Positions 9,388 through 22,509 of a stretch of 64,000 nucleotides of DNA are shown piece by piece. This DNA is from Ascidia mentula (Eukaryota; Chordata; Ascidiacea; Phlebobranchia; Ascidiidae). A model generated the notes under the pieces. It worked only from the letters and a program-made list of their open reading frames with translations. It ran no database searches and was not told the origin of the DNA. Each line of letters starts with the position of its first letter. Position 1 is the first letter of the stretch. The translations under genes and the position numbers were made by a program. The stretch lies in the NCBI GenBank assembly GCA_947561715.1, contig OX387198.1, positions 19,819,145 through 19,883,144 of the forward strand, in the 5' to 3' direction.

Positions 9388-12300
9388 ATGTCTTCTGCCA
9401 CTGTTGCTCCAAACAGAAATAGTGATGACAACAGCAGTGATGGAAGTTCTAATGGAGTAGATGGAAGTCAAAGAGGTTGGGAATTTCTTCTTCTCTCTAA
9501 ACTGGGATTAAATGTTTCTTGACAAATTACCACGGTGTAAAACAATTGGCTTCAAATGTTACTCCTGGCTGCTTTGGTTTAGTATGTACATATTTTAATT
9601 ATAATCAAGTTCAAAGCTATTCCATGCCATTATACTTCTAGTCATAAAAATAGTTGTGCTTTTATAACTTGCTGGTAGGGAGTGTACACAGAACACAGTT
9701 ATTCATTGTAGTTGAATATTGTGAAATGCACATGATCCCAATCAGACTTTGTGGTCTGTCTTACATCATGTTGGCATTCAAGTCAAACATAGGAGTGTTA
9801 TTGACACCATGCGACCAAAGTCCACAAAGATTAAACCTCTTATCATTACAATATTATCGGGAAAAACAAATTGTGAAATTGGAAAAGTTTTTTAATGTGA
9901 CTAATTTTCATGCATCAAATTGTTGTCATGGAGACAAATACTCATTAGTTTTTATGTCACTTGATGCAATGTAAGTCTTAATCAGAATGTGTGGTTTTGT
10001 CATAAAAGTCTTAATGCATGCATGGGTGGTTATGAATGGCCTGAAGGCAGCTTGATTAAGTCGCCTGATAACTCACAAAACCACTGATAATACATCAAGT
10101 GCAAGGAACTGCAGTTGTGATTTTTGATCACAGCAAAATTAAATTTGTTTACAATTGGTTACTTTGAATATATTTGACCCTAAACTGCTCTTGTTACATT
10201 GCCATGTATAGCAGCACCGCTAAATACAAGTCAGTTAAAATCAACCAACTATGCTTGGTCCAGGAAGCTGCATACTTCACTATTGGACATTTTATATTAC
10301 TTTGGGGGTTGTTTCTGTTACCCTTAGTGACGTCATATGTGTGTTTATGACTAATCTATGTTAAGTTTTTGCGATTATTCAACTTTGACATACAATGTTG
10401 TTCTATTAGTTTCTGTGTCTTGTTCCTAAATCACAGATAAAACTTTTTACACTAAAATAACGTTCAGAAGGTAAAGGAATAAATAAGAACCCGCGCCATT
10501 CCAAACCGTTTCGTCGAACCACCTTGTGACCCAAGGTAACCTCGACCAGAAGTAACCCGAGGCTATTCAGGCGTCGTCAGGGGGAAGTCCCATTCATTTA
10601 ACCGCATCGGATGGTTGAATGGCGGCGTTGATATCAATGCTGTTTTATTTTTGCAATATTCGTTTTAAACACATTTTATTTAGTGTGTTAAAATATAAAT
10701 ACATGTGTTGGAAGCCAAAGTTGTCAAATAATCCATTCGCGTGACCTCTAACTTGACCTCCAGTGACCCTAATAACACGTAACAATCAACCTCATATGGA
10801 GCCTTCTAGTTGTCACCACGCTTTCCTGCTTTAGAAAATAAATCACTTTAAATATACGTAATTTGAAACTCGATATTAAGTAAGTTGTGTAAAGGTGGTT
10901 TTTTCTCATCTAAATATTCGTCCTGCTGTTTCAGCTTTGCTTCCGCACGAAATCAAACCGCGTCATCCATCCCAGAAACAGGAAATGACGAAAAACCTCA
11001 CAAAAGAAGATGGCGGGGAAGAGATTTCACTGCGGAGAAAATATTTCACTGTTGGAATCCTCTTCACTATCAACTTGTTGAACTACATGGACAGATATAC
11101 AATAGCAGGTCGGACACCACTCTGTAAACTGTGAAACCTGAATGAATGTTTATTTATAAAACAATCAACAATTGCATGTAAATTTAACACTTTCTGTGTT
11201 AAGATTTGTTAAAAGAAAATCTTTAGTATATTCCTGTGTTATAATGCACAGAAAGCACTAGCTTATAACAACAAGATCAGCCTGGCTGTTGTTAGGAATA
11301 TGTATTTCCCATCATCAGTTCCTTCATGTAAGCACAATAATGTGATAAGGGCAGGCAATACACTGTGTTGCAAGCAGTGCATGAGAAGGCACGAGAATTG
11401 CCTGCTCAGCTCAAAGGCAGTATCGACCGCGTGAACATTGCAATCCGCAAATGTTCGGTTGATTTGCAAACATTGATTTGTGCTGAGTTAAGCTATGTTG
11501 TCGTCACCTTTATCAATGGTAAAACTGCTCTGTGACCGCGTGGCATATATATTCCATAATTATTGGCAAGTAAACTTTTGTTGGATTTTTTTTGTGTTGG
11601 TTGGGAGGGACTTATATGCAAGACATTGCTGGAACAAACCACTGCGAACAGTAGTTGGAACAAACCACTGCGAACAGTAGTAGTGATCGTCTGAGAGTGC
11701 AATTTGTTTGTAGTTTGATGAGCAAAGTGGAGCCAATAATATGAATTTTGTAAGCTGTCTGTACAGGTCAGAACACTGGCCATTTGTTTGCTGCTTACGC
11801 AGTGTTTGTAGTTTGTTAATATGCAAGATAGTGTCGGTGGTCTTTTATAGACAAGCATGGCACCTTGCTTAAGTGTTCTTTTTCTGAGAACTTGGCCTTG
11901 GAAACCAGGTCGCCTACATAGTCTGATTGCTTCACCCTATGCAATCGCCCTATAGACGGATAAAGGGTGGTGTGAGGCGCCGTGGCGAAACTTCCGGTGT
12001 GCTCCTGTTGCTTTTGTGAAGTCTTTTATAACAAACCTGAATGGATGGTCTGTGCTTGTAACATGCTTCACGTCCAAGAACTCCAATTCTTCGCAGTGCA
12101 AATGGTGCGGAAAGTTAATTTTAAATTATGTTTGGCCGGCGCTCGCTTGTTTTTTGTACGAACAACATAAATTACCGTCGCTGGAAAATATTTCTTTGCA
12201 TATCCGCTAAAAAAAGCAATTGCAAAAGATTTGAAGTAATTTAGTTGAAGACATTTATTATCAAAAAATCACCCAACTATCTTCTGAGATTTTAACTGCT

Positions 12301-15300
12301 CGAAGGTTTTTGTAAAAAAATATTTTGCAGTCGATAATACCAGGGGAGTTGACTTTGTTTTGAGTGGAGTGATTTTAATGCAGTTGTGTTGGCTTGAAAC
12401 CGAGAGCATTCAGGATGCTTTACAGGGAACTTCCTGGTTTATTAGAGGGTGACCTAAAGTAACCTTAATCAGAAAGGTTACTTTAGTTACACAAAATCTC
12501 AATCCCGTTAAAACGTTGCGTTTTCTTTATTGTTTAAATACAGCTAATTCCCCGCCACGTTTTTACAGCTCTGCATTGTCACCTACACACCTAGTAATAT
12601 AGCGCCCCAAGTGTTGTTGTTCCTTTATGTACTGCATACACGTGGTGGCGCGCTGGAGGGGTTAACATGCGAATCTTGTCTTCTTTCCCACGTTCTTGTC
12701 AGCTTTCCTGATTGGTTTAACCATCGGCTAATCAGGAAGCGGCACAAGGTCAAAGAGGTTGCTAGGTTAATTTCGTGTGAATAGTTAAAGTATTTTCGCA
12801 CAAGCAGCCTGATGAATATGTCGGATGGTCTGTAGGTCTATAGTCTAGACGTTGTTGATGTAATTTCGATAAAAGTTAATGTTCCAATTTCAACTCCCAA
12901 TCTTTCCCATGCTTTCTTATCATTTTCACGGGAGGCACAGGGTTGGTATTCGACGCTTGCCAGATTATGCGACTTGGTTGCACCAATCCACCGACGCAAA
13001 TAATCAACAAGTCTGCCCACAAGCGATTAAACACATGCCTCGTATTATTTGTTTGATGTAACAAATTGGAAGAATATCAGCAATTACAAATGTTCCATTG
13101 TAACCACCAACGTCGTCATATCGAAATTTGAGAAGCAACACAATAACATTTGTTTTTCAATTTTGTTTTTGATATCACACTTGTTACTAATCCAATTTAT
13201 CCGCAGGTGTTTTGCTGCAAATTCAAAACTTTTTTGAAATCAACAACGCATCAGCTGGATTTATACAAACCGTTTTCATCGTCAGTTACATGGTATTTGC
13301 TCCGCTGTTTGGTTATCTGGGCGACAGATTCAACAGGAAGATTGTGATGTTGGTTGGAATGCTGGTGTGGTCGGGATGTACTTTACTCGCTTCATTCATT
13401 TACAATAGACAAGTGAGTCATTCTCGTTTCACCCCCAATTATGACGTCACACTGTCACAAGACTGCCGGGTTCCAGTGACGTCACTCTTCAAGTCATCAC
13501 ACGTTTAGGATTTTTTGTATTCAGCGTAAACTTATTGGATGCACTTAACACTTGACCTTGACCCTAATTTTGCGGCCCGCGATTTTTATGTTAATTTATT
13601 TTGAAAGTTTGACCACAAACATGTGACATGTTTCACTACTTCCATTGTTGCATTATAATGATCATTATTCCCATTGTCTATACAATGACATCACATCGAT
13701 GATCCTTATTTACCTCAAGCAAATTTGAATATTTTCCAACACCCGCTTCAAGTAAAGTTCAAGTTCATTCGTCACGTGGTCTAAGCGTGGAAGTGACCTT
13801 GATTTAATCCGGTTTTATTTATTTGACCGGGCTGTGATAAACTTTACACAAAATATTACTTCAAACACCTTTCAAGTAGGGAACGCTCTTTGCCGCTTCG
13901 TGATTTCTTGGTTTTAGCGCTTCCGTGTTAGTTGTTACGTCATAATGCGTAACAGTCGGTTGTTAAAGGGGATTGAGCGCAATAAATATTGCGCAGTTAT
14001 TTCGTGTCTCTATTTCTCTTGTTGTTTATAATGTTGCCATTCTAAATTGAAAACTTCGTATAATAACCGTGCATGAATATTTGCCACAAGTTGCAAGGAC
14101 TGAAAAAACCCGCTGTGACGTCACGCTGTTCAGATAAAGTACTTTCCACAATGCATCACACTGATTCATGCTGTGCACTCAATATTAGGGGCGTGACGTC
14201 ATAGTAAAGATTGTTAGTTGTAACGCAACGCAAGGTAACAACGACTTTTCCTTGCAGCACTTCTATCTGTTCTTGTTACTAAGAGGATTCGTTGGGATTG
14301 GAGAGGCATCGTATTCAACCGTCGCCCCCACAATAATAGCCGATCTCTTTGTTAAAACTCAAAGAACTCGAATGCTTTCAGTGTTTTTCTTCGCCATTCC
14401 CGTTGGAAGGTAAGTTGTCGATATATGGGTCAAATACTTCCTCGTTCTCAAATCGCTCCCTGCGGCGTCCGCATACCACACATATTTCACGCTTCGCTAA
14501 CCACAGTCACGTGGTTTGTTGGGTGTGGCTTCGCATCTAAGTTTGTTTGTCGAGAAATAAGTGTTTTTGTGACGTAAAGTCGACTGACCAAGCTTTGTTC
14601 GAGAATATAGCTGCGTTAACAATGAATAATTGATTGTGACGTCACAAAATCTTGCTGTTGTAAGTTTTTTCACTGCCAGCAAATTTCGAATCAATTAAAT
14701 GCGTCTGGGCGCGTGACTTGCATTGTTACGTCGATCCTGCATAAAGTCCATTTTGACGTCATATTCCCGGAAGAGAATGCTTTCGAACGATTTGGAGCTG
14801 TTTCAATCGAACAGTGCGTTCTCTTGAGATACAGTTTTTCAGTGGTTCGTTTCAACTTTGTTAAAGTAGACGGAGCCAAATAGCTTTCCAATTAATTGTA
14901 TGTTGTTCCTTATTTGAAAGGTAACTGGAATAAGTTTAAAGTTGTAAATGTATTTGCTGCGTGTTTGATCTTATTGCATTTTTACGAAGTAACTTTTTAG
15001 TTAATTATCGACTGACAAGTTTGACATGGGACAGGTTGTGGTACCAGGCACTGGTAATATTTACAAGCTGATCAAACACTGGTGTCTTGTTACACATTTA
15101 CTTCGTGACAGCGCGTTCCGTTGATAAGGTCATTTGCTCAACAGCTACTGGTGGCGGTAATTTAGATTTTTACCGAATTTAGTTGACGTCACTGTGACGT
15201 GTAGTCAATAATCTAATATCGGTTTTTGTGAGACCAAAAAATGGTTGCGCGAGTTTATGTGCAATAAAAGAATGTATTTTTCACCACAAAAGTCGACCTG

Positions 15301-18300
15301 CGGTTCCATGCCTAGTTGACCGGTTCCGCTTGGATGCGTTCTCTCGTTTTTTTTTTTCTTTCGTCTCTCATAATATTTTCCACGTGATAGTCTGGGCCGT
15401 TCAGCAATTTAAGAAGTTTTCGTTTGAGAGTTCCAGCGGACGGTTTGCCGGGAAGTTTCTGCTTATCAGAGGTTTACGAATATTTGGTTAAACTTCCTTT
15501 GTGTTGGTAGCTGGGTTTTAATATTCACGAAATCTTTCAAGCTTGGAAGTTGTTCGTTTTGATGGTTTGAAACTTTAAGAAAGGTGGGGTTTTTCTGTTC
15601 TTATCCTTGTTTTTTGAAAGTTTTAGAGAAAACCTTGGTTATTTTCTATAGTTTTGACTCATTCTACGTCACAAAGAGTTAAAAAGTGAGTTTGAATAGT
15701 TGTGAGTGTAAAGTGACCTGGAAAGTACCTATTTTCTCTGTGGTTAATTGAAACCCAGTGATTTCTATGTCACAACGTGCTTGCAGGAAAAGGCGGGAAG
15801 GAACCACGTGGTGTAAAAACATAGAAACCATAATAAGTATTTTTCATATAATGGAGTTTTGTCATCAAATCTCAAGAGGTTTCTGTCAAACATGGACCGG
15901 CACTTTGCAAATTAACCCACTCTCCCCAAAAAACTTGTGTGACAAGCTGGACGTGACGTGCAATCATTGTGTGATGTCATAATAGGTCTGTCGTAATGTG
16001 CAACCTGTGTGATGTCATAATAGGTCTGTCGTAATGTTCAACCTGTGTGATGTCATAATATGCCAGTCGTAATGTGCAACCTGTGTGATAACATAATAGG
16101 TCTGTCGTAATGTGCAACCTGTGTGATGTCATAATAGGTCTGTCGTAATGTGCAACCTGTGTGATGTCATAATAGGCCAGTCGTAATGTGCAAAGCCCAA
16201 TCATGTCTAAACCAACACAATGTAGACGTATTGGATGTTGCACAAAACGGCTGACACCCTTCGAAGGGGTTGATGGCCAAATTGCTGCATCGTGCGTTCC
16301 CAACAATATTTAATGATGTTCAAATTTCAAATATCCATAGTAAATATATTGGTAAGAAACAAGAGTAAGGTTGAATTGATCCAAAGTGAGTTCAGACCGA
16401 GTAACGTTAAAGTGAGTGAACGCAGTGTTACAGCAATCATTAAACACCGCGTATTGTCCGGGAGGATACTCGAGCCAAGCACAGAGTTGTGGGTCTGGGT
16501 AGTTAATGTATGGCAGGCGACTGGTGCTGCTTGGAGAGGACGGCGCTTACATCACGCTAATGGAATGTTCCTGTTTGCCTTTTGGCAAAACGCTACTTCC
16601 AGCTAAAGCTTTGAGTGTGGGTCGTTGGAAACTCTTTATTGTGTTTGCAACGCTCTTCGACGCTTTGTTTCTGTTGATTGTGACGTCACTATTGTAACAG
16701 AACGCGCTAAGTGTTATCTAAGTTTGTGCAAAAAAAAAACAATTCACTGATTTTTTTCGTCGCAATCAAAAGCATTATTTAAACGCACTTGACGAATAAC
16801 TTAAATCCCCGCTTAAACTGCCTCATGCATCTGCATTAAGTGCAACATGCCTTTGCATAAAGTACCACATGCCTCTTGCATAAAGTGCCACATGCCTCTG
16901 CATTAAGTGCCACATGCCTCTGTATTATGTACAACATGCCTCTACTTAAAGTGCCACATGCCTGTGCATAAAGTGCCACATGCCTCTGCATTAAGTGTCA
17001 AATGCCTCTGCATGAAGTGCCACATACGTCTGCTTATATTTACCAAGTATCGTATTTTAGTGGACTTGGATACATCGTTGGATCTGGAGCAGCACAAGGA
17101 CTTGGATCATGGCACTGGGCACTCAGGGTTAGAACACATTTAAATAGGAACAACAACTAATTATTTCCTCATCTTAAAAATAATTTTATTCTGATTCGTC
17201 AAATTAGATTGAACATATTTCCTGTATGTTGTCGATAAAAACACCAAATTTAATTAAATTTTTTATTACTGTACCTTATTTCTTATGGTAGTTCACGCCG
17301 GTTTTGGGATTGGTGACAATGATTGTGATGATGATCGTGGTGCCCAACCCGCAACGTGGCGCTGTGGAGGCGAAGGACAAGAAATGCATCGAAACGAATG
17401 AAAACCAGAGAAATTATTTCCGCGACTTGAAACACATTCTGACCAAGTAAGTTCGCCGTAGAACCAATGAAATGAACCCCCTAAGTATTATGACGTCACA
17501 AGATAGCACCATGGCAACTTGATTCAACAAACATTTATTTTGACAGTAAAAGTTTTGTGCTGTTGACGATCGCTTTCACCTTCATGGCGTTTGTTGTTGG
17601 ATCCTTGACAATCTGGGGCCCAATTTACGTTGCTTACAGCCAGGTCGTCACAGGACAACTCGCACCATGCACTGATGACGCATGCGAATATGGAGAGTAT
17701 GTGATTGTGACGTCACACTGTGGTATTTTGTATTAGAACAGTGATTGTTTTTAGTGTTTCGTTTATATTCGGTCTTGTGACGTGCGTGGCCGGATTCCTG
17801 GGAGTTGTCATCGGTGCCGAAAGTGCCAAATTGTGGAAGGACAAAGGAAGGAAGAATGCGGACCCACTCGTTTGCGCCATCGGTATGATGACGTCATACT
17901 CTCTAGTGTACTGACGTAAGAATATTGTTTGCCGTTGCAGGTTTGTTAGCGGCGGGTCCTTCACTTTTGCTCGGGTTTCAACTGACGACTGTCAACCTTC
18001 CAGCTGCCTGGGTAAATCCATTGTGACGTAACAATTAAAACAGATTATTGAGAATTTGTTGGCGAATACTTACTGTTTACAGGTTTGTATTTTTCTTGCG
18101 GATATGGGGATGTGTCTAACTTGGACACTAGTGGGCGATATGACTATGGTATGATATCTATGTTTTGATTCTTTACCCATTGTTTTACTAACAATCGTTG
18201 TTTTAGTACGTAACAATGCCCAGTAGACGGTCGACCGCGAATGCTGTTCAAATCCTTACCATGCATTTATTCGGTGACGCCGGGAGTCCATATCTTCTAG

Positions 18301-19151
18301 GCGTGGTAAGTACAACTCACGGGCTCCCTCTCCCGACCTTAAAATCATTAAATTTCCCGTCACTGGAGGAAAGGAGCTAATCTGAGCCATACTTTATTAC
18401 CAGCTTTCCGACAGTCTGATCTCGTCAATGCCGGACACTTACTTCTCCAAATACATCGGTCTACAGCGCGCTATGTACATAACCTTGTTCGCTGCCGTTG
18501 TAAGCGGGGCTTCCTTCCTAGTAGCTGCACTTTTCATTGTAAAGGATAAACAAAAAGTTGACGACTGCCTCGCGGGTAAGGCTCATTCCGCTAGATGTCG
18601 TTAGAGTTCGGTAAATATGTGGATTCTGTGTTAGGTCGGTTGCCAGGCAACAAGGAACAAATCGAACTCGTCGACCGTGAATCTGTGATTTGAGCTTCTT
18701 TAAATTTGTCTGCGTTTAAACACTGTGAATAAATTATGTTGTTCATTATTACGTCTGATTGGAGCGACTGAGGTGATTGTGACGTGTGCAGTGCTGACGT
18801 AGAGCATGATTTTGTCGATGGAATCGTTGCAGTGGGGCTCCATGTCATGCCCAACCAATTTAAATGGTTTTATTCACAGGGAAGTCTTCAGTGACTGCCA
18901 GCACGACTTCAGACGAACTCACTCCGTTGTCCACGGATGCTGAGAGCGGTTCTAACACGCCTCTGACGTATCCAAACGAAGATGACGTCACTGCGATTCA
19001 ACCAAGTAGCGTTGACATCACCGTGCAACAACTACAACGCGACAATCAAGTCGAATTCGAACAATATGACAATTACCTGACTGTTGAACCACCGCGTGTT
19101 GGAACTGATGACGTCAGTCTATTAACGCCCGGGAAAGAAAGTGACGTATGA
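9388..19151 (+). CDS. SPNS1: Spinster-type MFS lysosomal lipid transporter
   Basis: Thirteen exons join to 1800 nt and 599 residues: 9388-9475, 10935-11108, 13207-13412, 14258-14409, 17061-17127, 17292-17446, 17547-17696, 17755-17882, 17941-18011, 18083-18148, 18207-18305, 18404-18575 and 18880-19151. All phases match. Spinster hallmarks in order are [10 protein letters not shown] (79-88, first membrane helix), [10 protein letters not shown] (123-132, MFS motif A), [16 protein letters not shown] (165-180), [14 protein letters not shown] near 200, GSWHWALR near 225, then GLVTCVAG and [11 protein letters not shown]. Vertebrate SPNS1 exports lysophospholipids from lysosomes; SPNS2 exports sphingosine-1-phosphate. 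I cannot separate these paralogues with certainty. The first 29 residues are Ser/Asn/Asp-rich; exon 1 rests on phase and a weak donor (AGAG|gttggg). The C-terminal tail is long and acidic, and an alternative last exon is at 18635. Confidence 0.93.
15968..16191 (+). repeat. 38-bp tandem repeat, about 6 copies
   Basis: In spinster intron 4. The unit AATAGGTCTGTCGTAATGTG plus CAACCTGTGTGATGTCAT starts at 15981, 16019, 16057 and onward. The minus-strand open frame across it is a repeat artefact. Confidence 0.9.
16815..17035 (+). repeat. 22-23-bp tandem repeat, about 10 copies
   Basis: In spinster intron 4, just before exon 5. Unit close to TGCCTCTGCATTAAGTGCCA plus CA, moderately diverged. Unlike the arrays in C1QBP and the LDLa gene, it does not resemble the adjacent splice site. 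Confidence 0.85.
18635..18693 (+). CDS. SPNS1: Alternative last exon of the spinster gene
   Basis: After exon 12 (ending 18575) there is a second acceptor (gtgttag|GTCGG) with an in-frame 59-nt exon. It encodes 19 residues after the split glycine codon, ends in RESVI, and has TGA at 18691-18693. AATAAA follows at 18728-18733. Using it gives a 528-residue protein in place of 599. The phase fit and the private poly(A) signal argue for real alternative termination. No transcript evidence is available here. Confidence 0.65.
18728..18733 (+). terminator. Poly(A) signal AATAAA for the short spinster isoform
   Basis: Canonical hexamer 35 nt after the alternative stop codon, followed by GT-rich sequence from about 18775. 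Confidence 0.6.
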
Positions 19152-19329
19152 TGACGTCATTTTGGTTCATATTTATTCTTCGTCGTCACAATCACACACA
19201 CCGTATAACGTCACTGTTATGACGTAAAAATACACAAATGGTGCAAAGCTGTTAATGACGTCATCGTGCTTGTACAAAATAATTTGGTTCCCCGATTTGA
19301 ACTGTGCGTTTTAATATACATGAATAATA

Positions 19330-20451
19330 CGGAATCCTGTGGTTATTAAGCTGCCATTATTTAGCCAAAAATCCAATTGTTTTCTGCCCATCTCGGTATT
19401 TCTGTGAAGGACGCATATTGGTATTTCCATGAAAATAAGTTTTGGTGCTGGGAAATGCCCACCGTGTGGACCTATGTCGCAATAGACATTCATGCATCAC
19501 CAAGCAAAGCAGTGATGCATTTAAGTTAAATTTACGGTCGAATGAGCGCACATGTGCGTGCTGTTGTCATGGCGAATTTTAGGGTGTTTGGGGCAGTTTT
19601 AGTGGGGGTTTTGGGTTATTTCAATTAGGTAGTTACTTGATGGTGTGTGTTGCTGAAAATTATGTTGAAAATGGAGCAAAAAATTCAGGCTGTATTTGTG
19701 GAAAAATGAATGGTTAAAGTGTCCAATCATTCGTGATTTTTTGAAGGATCCATCCCATATCTACAAATTTTGATCAAAATTAGTCTCCGAAAAAATGGTT
19801 TAGCCACCCCCCTAGAGCCATTTGCCCCCCTGGTTACTCAGTATTTTGGTAAAATGAGCAACAAAAAATTGAATTGGATTTTGCAAAAAAATGAATCGTT
19901 TAACTACCCACTCATTTGCATTTTTTGTAAGTTCCAACTCTTCTCTATGCAATGGCATCAAATTTAGTTGCTGAAAAAGTGTCAAAGCCCTCCCCCAAGG
20001 GCTGGGTATACCCCCCTGTTCCTTGCTCTGTACAGTCTCATCCAGGAGCAAAAATTTTTTTTTTCAACTTTGTAGAATTTTAGGTCCCTATATGTAAGTC
20101 ACAAGACCCATCAACGGTCATTGGGAAACAAGCGGAACAGTCGCTAGATGCATTACAGCTGAGGGCCTTGAAAACAGGATTTTTCCAATTTAATACCCAT
20201 AAAGGTTCTAAAAGAGAGTTGCGTAAGAAAAATTTCTGTTTAAGAGAGTTTGCGTGAGGAAAATTATATGTAACAATGCAATGGGTGTTGCATGGGCGCA
20301 GACGCTAGACGGGGAGATTTCCAGCGCGTTTTGGGCATTTTTATTGTGGTTTGCAGGGATTGAGTCGGGAAATTGGGCTGGTTGTTGTTGAAAATTGAAA
20401 GATAAGAAATTTCCCTATCCGTGATTTTTTGTTTATCAAACCACTTACACA
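19330..20451. mobile_element. Dispersed repeat family, copy A left part
   Basis: Shares several blocks with 21733-22460: GGAAATGCCCACC/GGAAAATGCCCACC, CCTTGCTCTGTACAGTCTCA, CCCATCAACGGTCA, GGAAACAAGCGG and GGGCCTTGAAAACAGGATTT. Related sequence also occurs at about 43300-44030 (opposite orientation) and 49330-49690. No coding capacity is seen. Class unknown; probably a non-autonomous transposon. Confidence 0.65.
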
Positions 20452-21732
20452 AACCCTGTTTACATGGCCAAGTCGACTTGAGCATCAAGTCGACTCGTGA
20501 CCGGGTCACGTGATTTTCAAATTCGACGCGCGAAAACGACGAATTTACATGGGGCTTTTTAGTCAGCTTAAGTTAAACTGTCTCGGGCTGACAGGCTGTA
20601 AATTCAGACCCTGTACTAAATAAATTATCAATATTTCTAATCTAAGCATGCAGAGAAAAGTTATTGGCAGTTAGTTTACGCAAATGCTTGCTGTAAATTG
20701 GTCCTTGATTATAATGTGAGTTTACTTTACCAGATATAATAGATGATTTAACTAGAAAGTCTGCTGCAACCCATATTTTTTTAATTTCTGATTAAACTAA
20801 AAGGCTGCATTTTCCTGGAATGTGTTCACAACTACACCATGGTAAGAGTATTCAAGTGAAAATTTCATGTTTAGTAGTATTAATTATCTCTGTCCTTCTT
20901 TACTCTCCTTTTCAGAAGCTGTCTAATCCTGTAATCCCATGTACAATTGAGTGTCAGAAAAGACTGAATGGAATGTTTCATACCAGCCCAATGTTAATTA
21001 ATTTGAAACAAATATACAGAAGATGTGATAGTTACATAACATAAACTTGTGTCATGGCATTCTTGTCATATTTGTTTTTTTTTTGACAAAAAGAAAAGGT
21101 TTACATAAGCCTGCTTTTGTATTTTATGGTTGATTGTTGTTCACATAATCCTTGCATAAATAAGATGCAGTGGCCTAAATATGAATAAACAACCAGTTTG
21201 CATTATTGTTATATTATAGCACATCCAGCAGCAACACAAGTGCATTCTTCTTTCAAGCAAGTGTCGGCATTCCTGCAATGCATTTGTTTCCTTCAGGTCT
21301 CCAAAATGCAACTTAGGTCCTCAAAACGAATGTTGCTTTTTGTATCTTGATGCTTGTACAATTCATTTAACACTTGCGCAGTATTTATCAAAATTAACTC
21401 GAGTAAGCACATCCTTCTCGCCCCTGCAGCATAGAGCATACTCACGTAGTTGTACTAGAACTAGTTTATTACTTTTAAGGTTTATTGTAAACAGCAAACC
21501 CTCAACGCACAACCTCATAAACAAATTACCTAATCCGAACTTCTTCGCGGCACTTGTCGCAACTGGGTTTAAGCTGACTTAATCGCTTAAGCTGTCCCGT
21601 AAACCACTCTCCGCGTTAGATCGAAGGCCGAGACGGCTTAAGACGCTTGCCTTTTTCTCTTTGCCGAAAACGAGAGAGTCGGATCGGCGAGTCAGCTTCG
21701 AAGCCGTCTTAAACCGTCATGTAAACGGGGTT
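20452..21732. mobile_element. 1.28-kb element with terminal inverted repeats
   Basis: The left end AACCCTGTTTACATGG and right end CATGTAAACGGGGTT form imperfect inverted repeats. It sits inside the dispersed repeat family, whose copy A continues on the right. No transposase frame is visible, so it is non-autonomous. The target-site duplication was not resolved. Confidence 0.55.
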
Positions 21733-22460
21733 ACTGACTCCGGTCAAAATTAATTGCGAAAAAACTACCTTAAACGCTCCCTCAGGGGCATCCCCCCTGT
21801 TGGACATTACTTGGCTAAAAACGCAGAAAAAATTTAGGTTTATTTTGTGACCAAATAAATCGCAAACGTAACTCCATTTGCAATTAAATGCAGTCTTGAA
21901 TTCTCTGCACAATGCATTGAGAATTATAAAAGTGCTTTTGCAATCCCATAAACATTTTCGGTTTGCGAAACCTCGCTGAGTGCATCCTCGAGGACTTTCG
22001 ATTAAAATAAGTTTCGCCGGTGGAAAATGCCCACCTTGTGTTTAATCCTCTGTCACAAATGAACATGAAGTTCTTTTGTGGTTTTATGCAAAGCCTATCT
22101 CTCCTCCGCACAATATCACCAAAGTTAGTTACTAAAAAAGTGCCGAAGCGCCCCCCCTGTTTAAACCCCTTTGTTGGCCATAAGATCTTCCAGGAGGCTC
22201 CACAAGTCCTTGCTCTGTACAGTCTCATCCAAGAGCAAAATTGTTTGTTTTTTTACGTTAAATAGTATTAGGCCCCTATGCAAGCACCCAGGCCCATCAA
22301 CGGTCACTAGGAAACAAGCGGGACAATCGCTAGATGCATTATTGCAGAGGGCCTTGAAAACAGGATTTCTCAGGTACTCATTTTTTCTGTAGATCAACAG
22401 TTGGTCTAATCCCCCTTCATCAGTCACAAAGACTCAGGAATTGTTTTTAGCAAACAAGCG
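21733..22460. mobile_element. Dispersed repeat family, copy A right part or second copy
   Basis: The reverse complement of about 21733-21800 (near TTTTGACC and GCCCCTGAGGGAGC) matches about 43590-43650. The part from 22000 to 22380 matches 19430-20190 block for block, so a second tandem-like copy is also possible. Confidence 0.55.
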
Positions 22461-22509
22461 AAACCGCCGCTAGATGTTGAGACTATTTTTGAATCATTCA
22501 GCCCTAAAC

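Noticed and set aside
15977-16306. 109-residue minus-strand frame in spinster intron 4
   Set aside because: Repetitive translation of the 38-bp tandem repeat.
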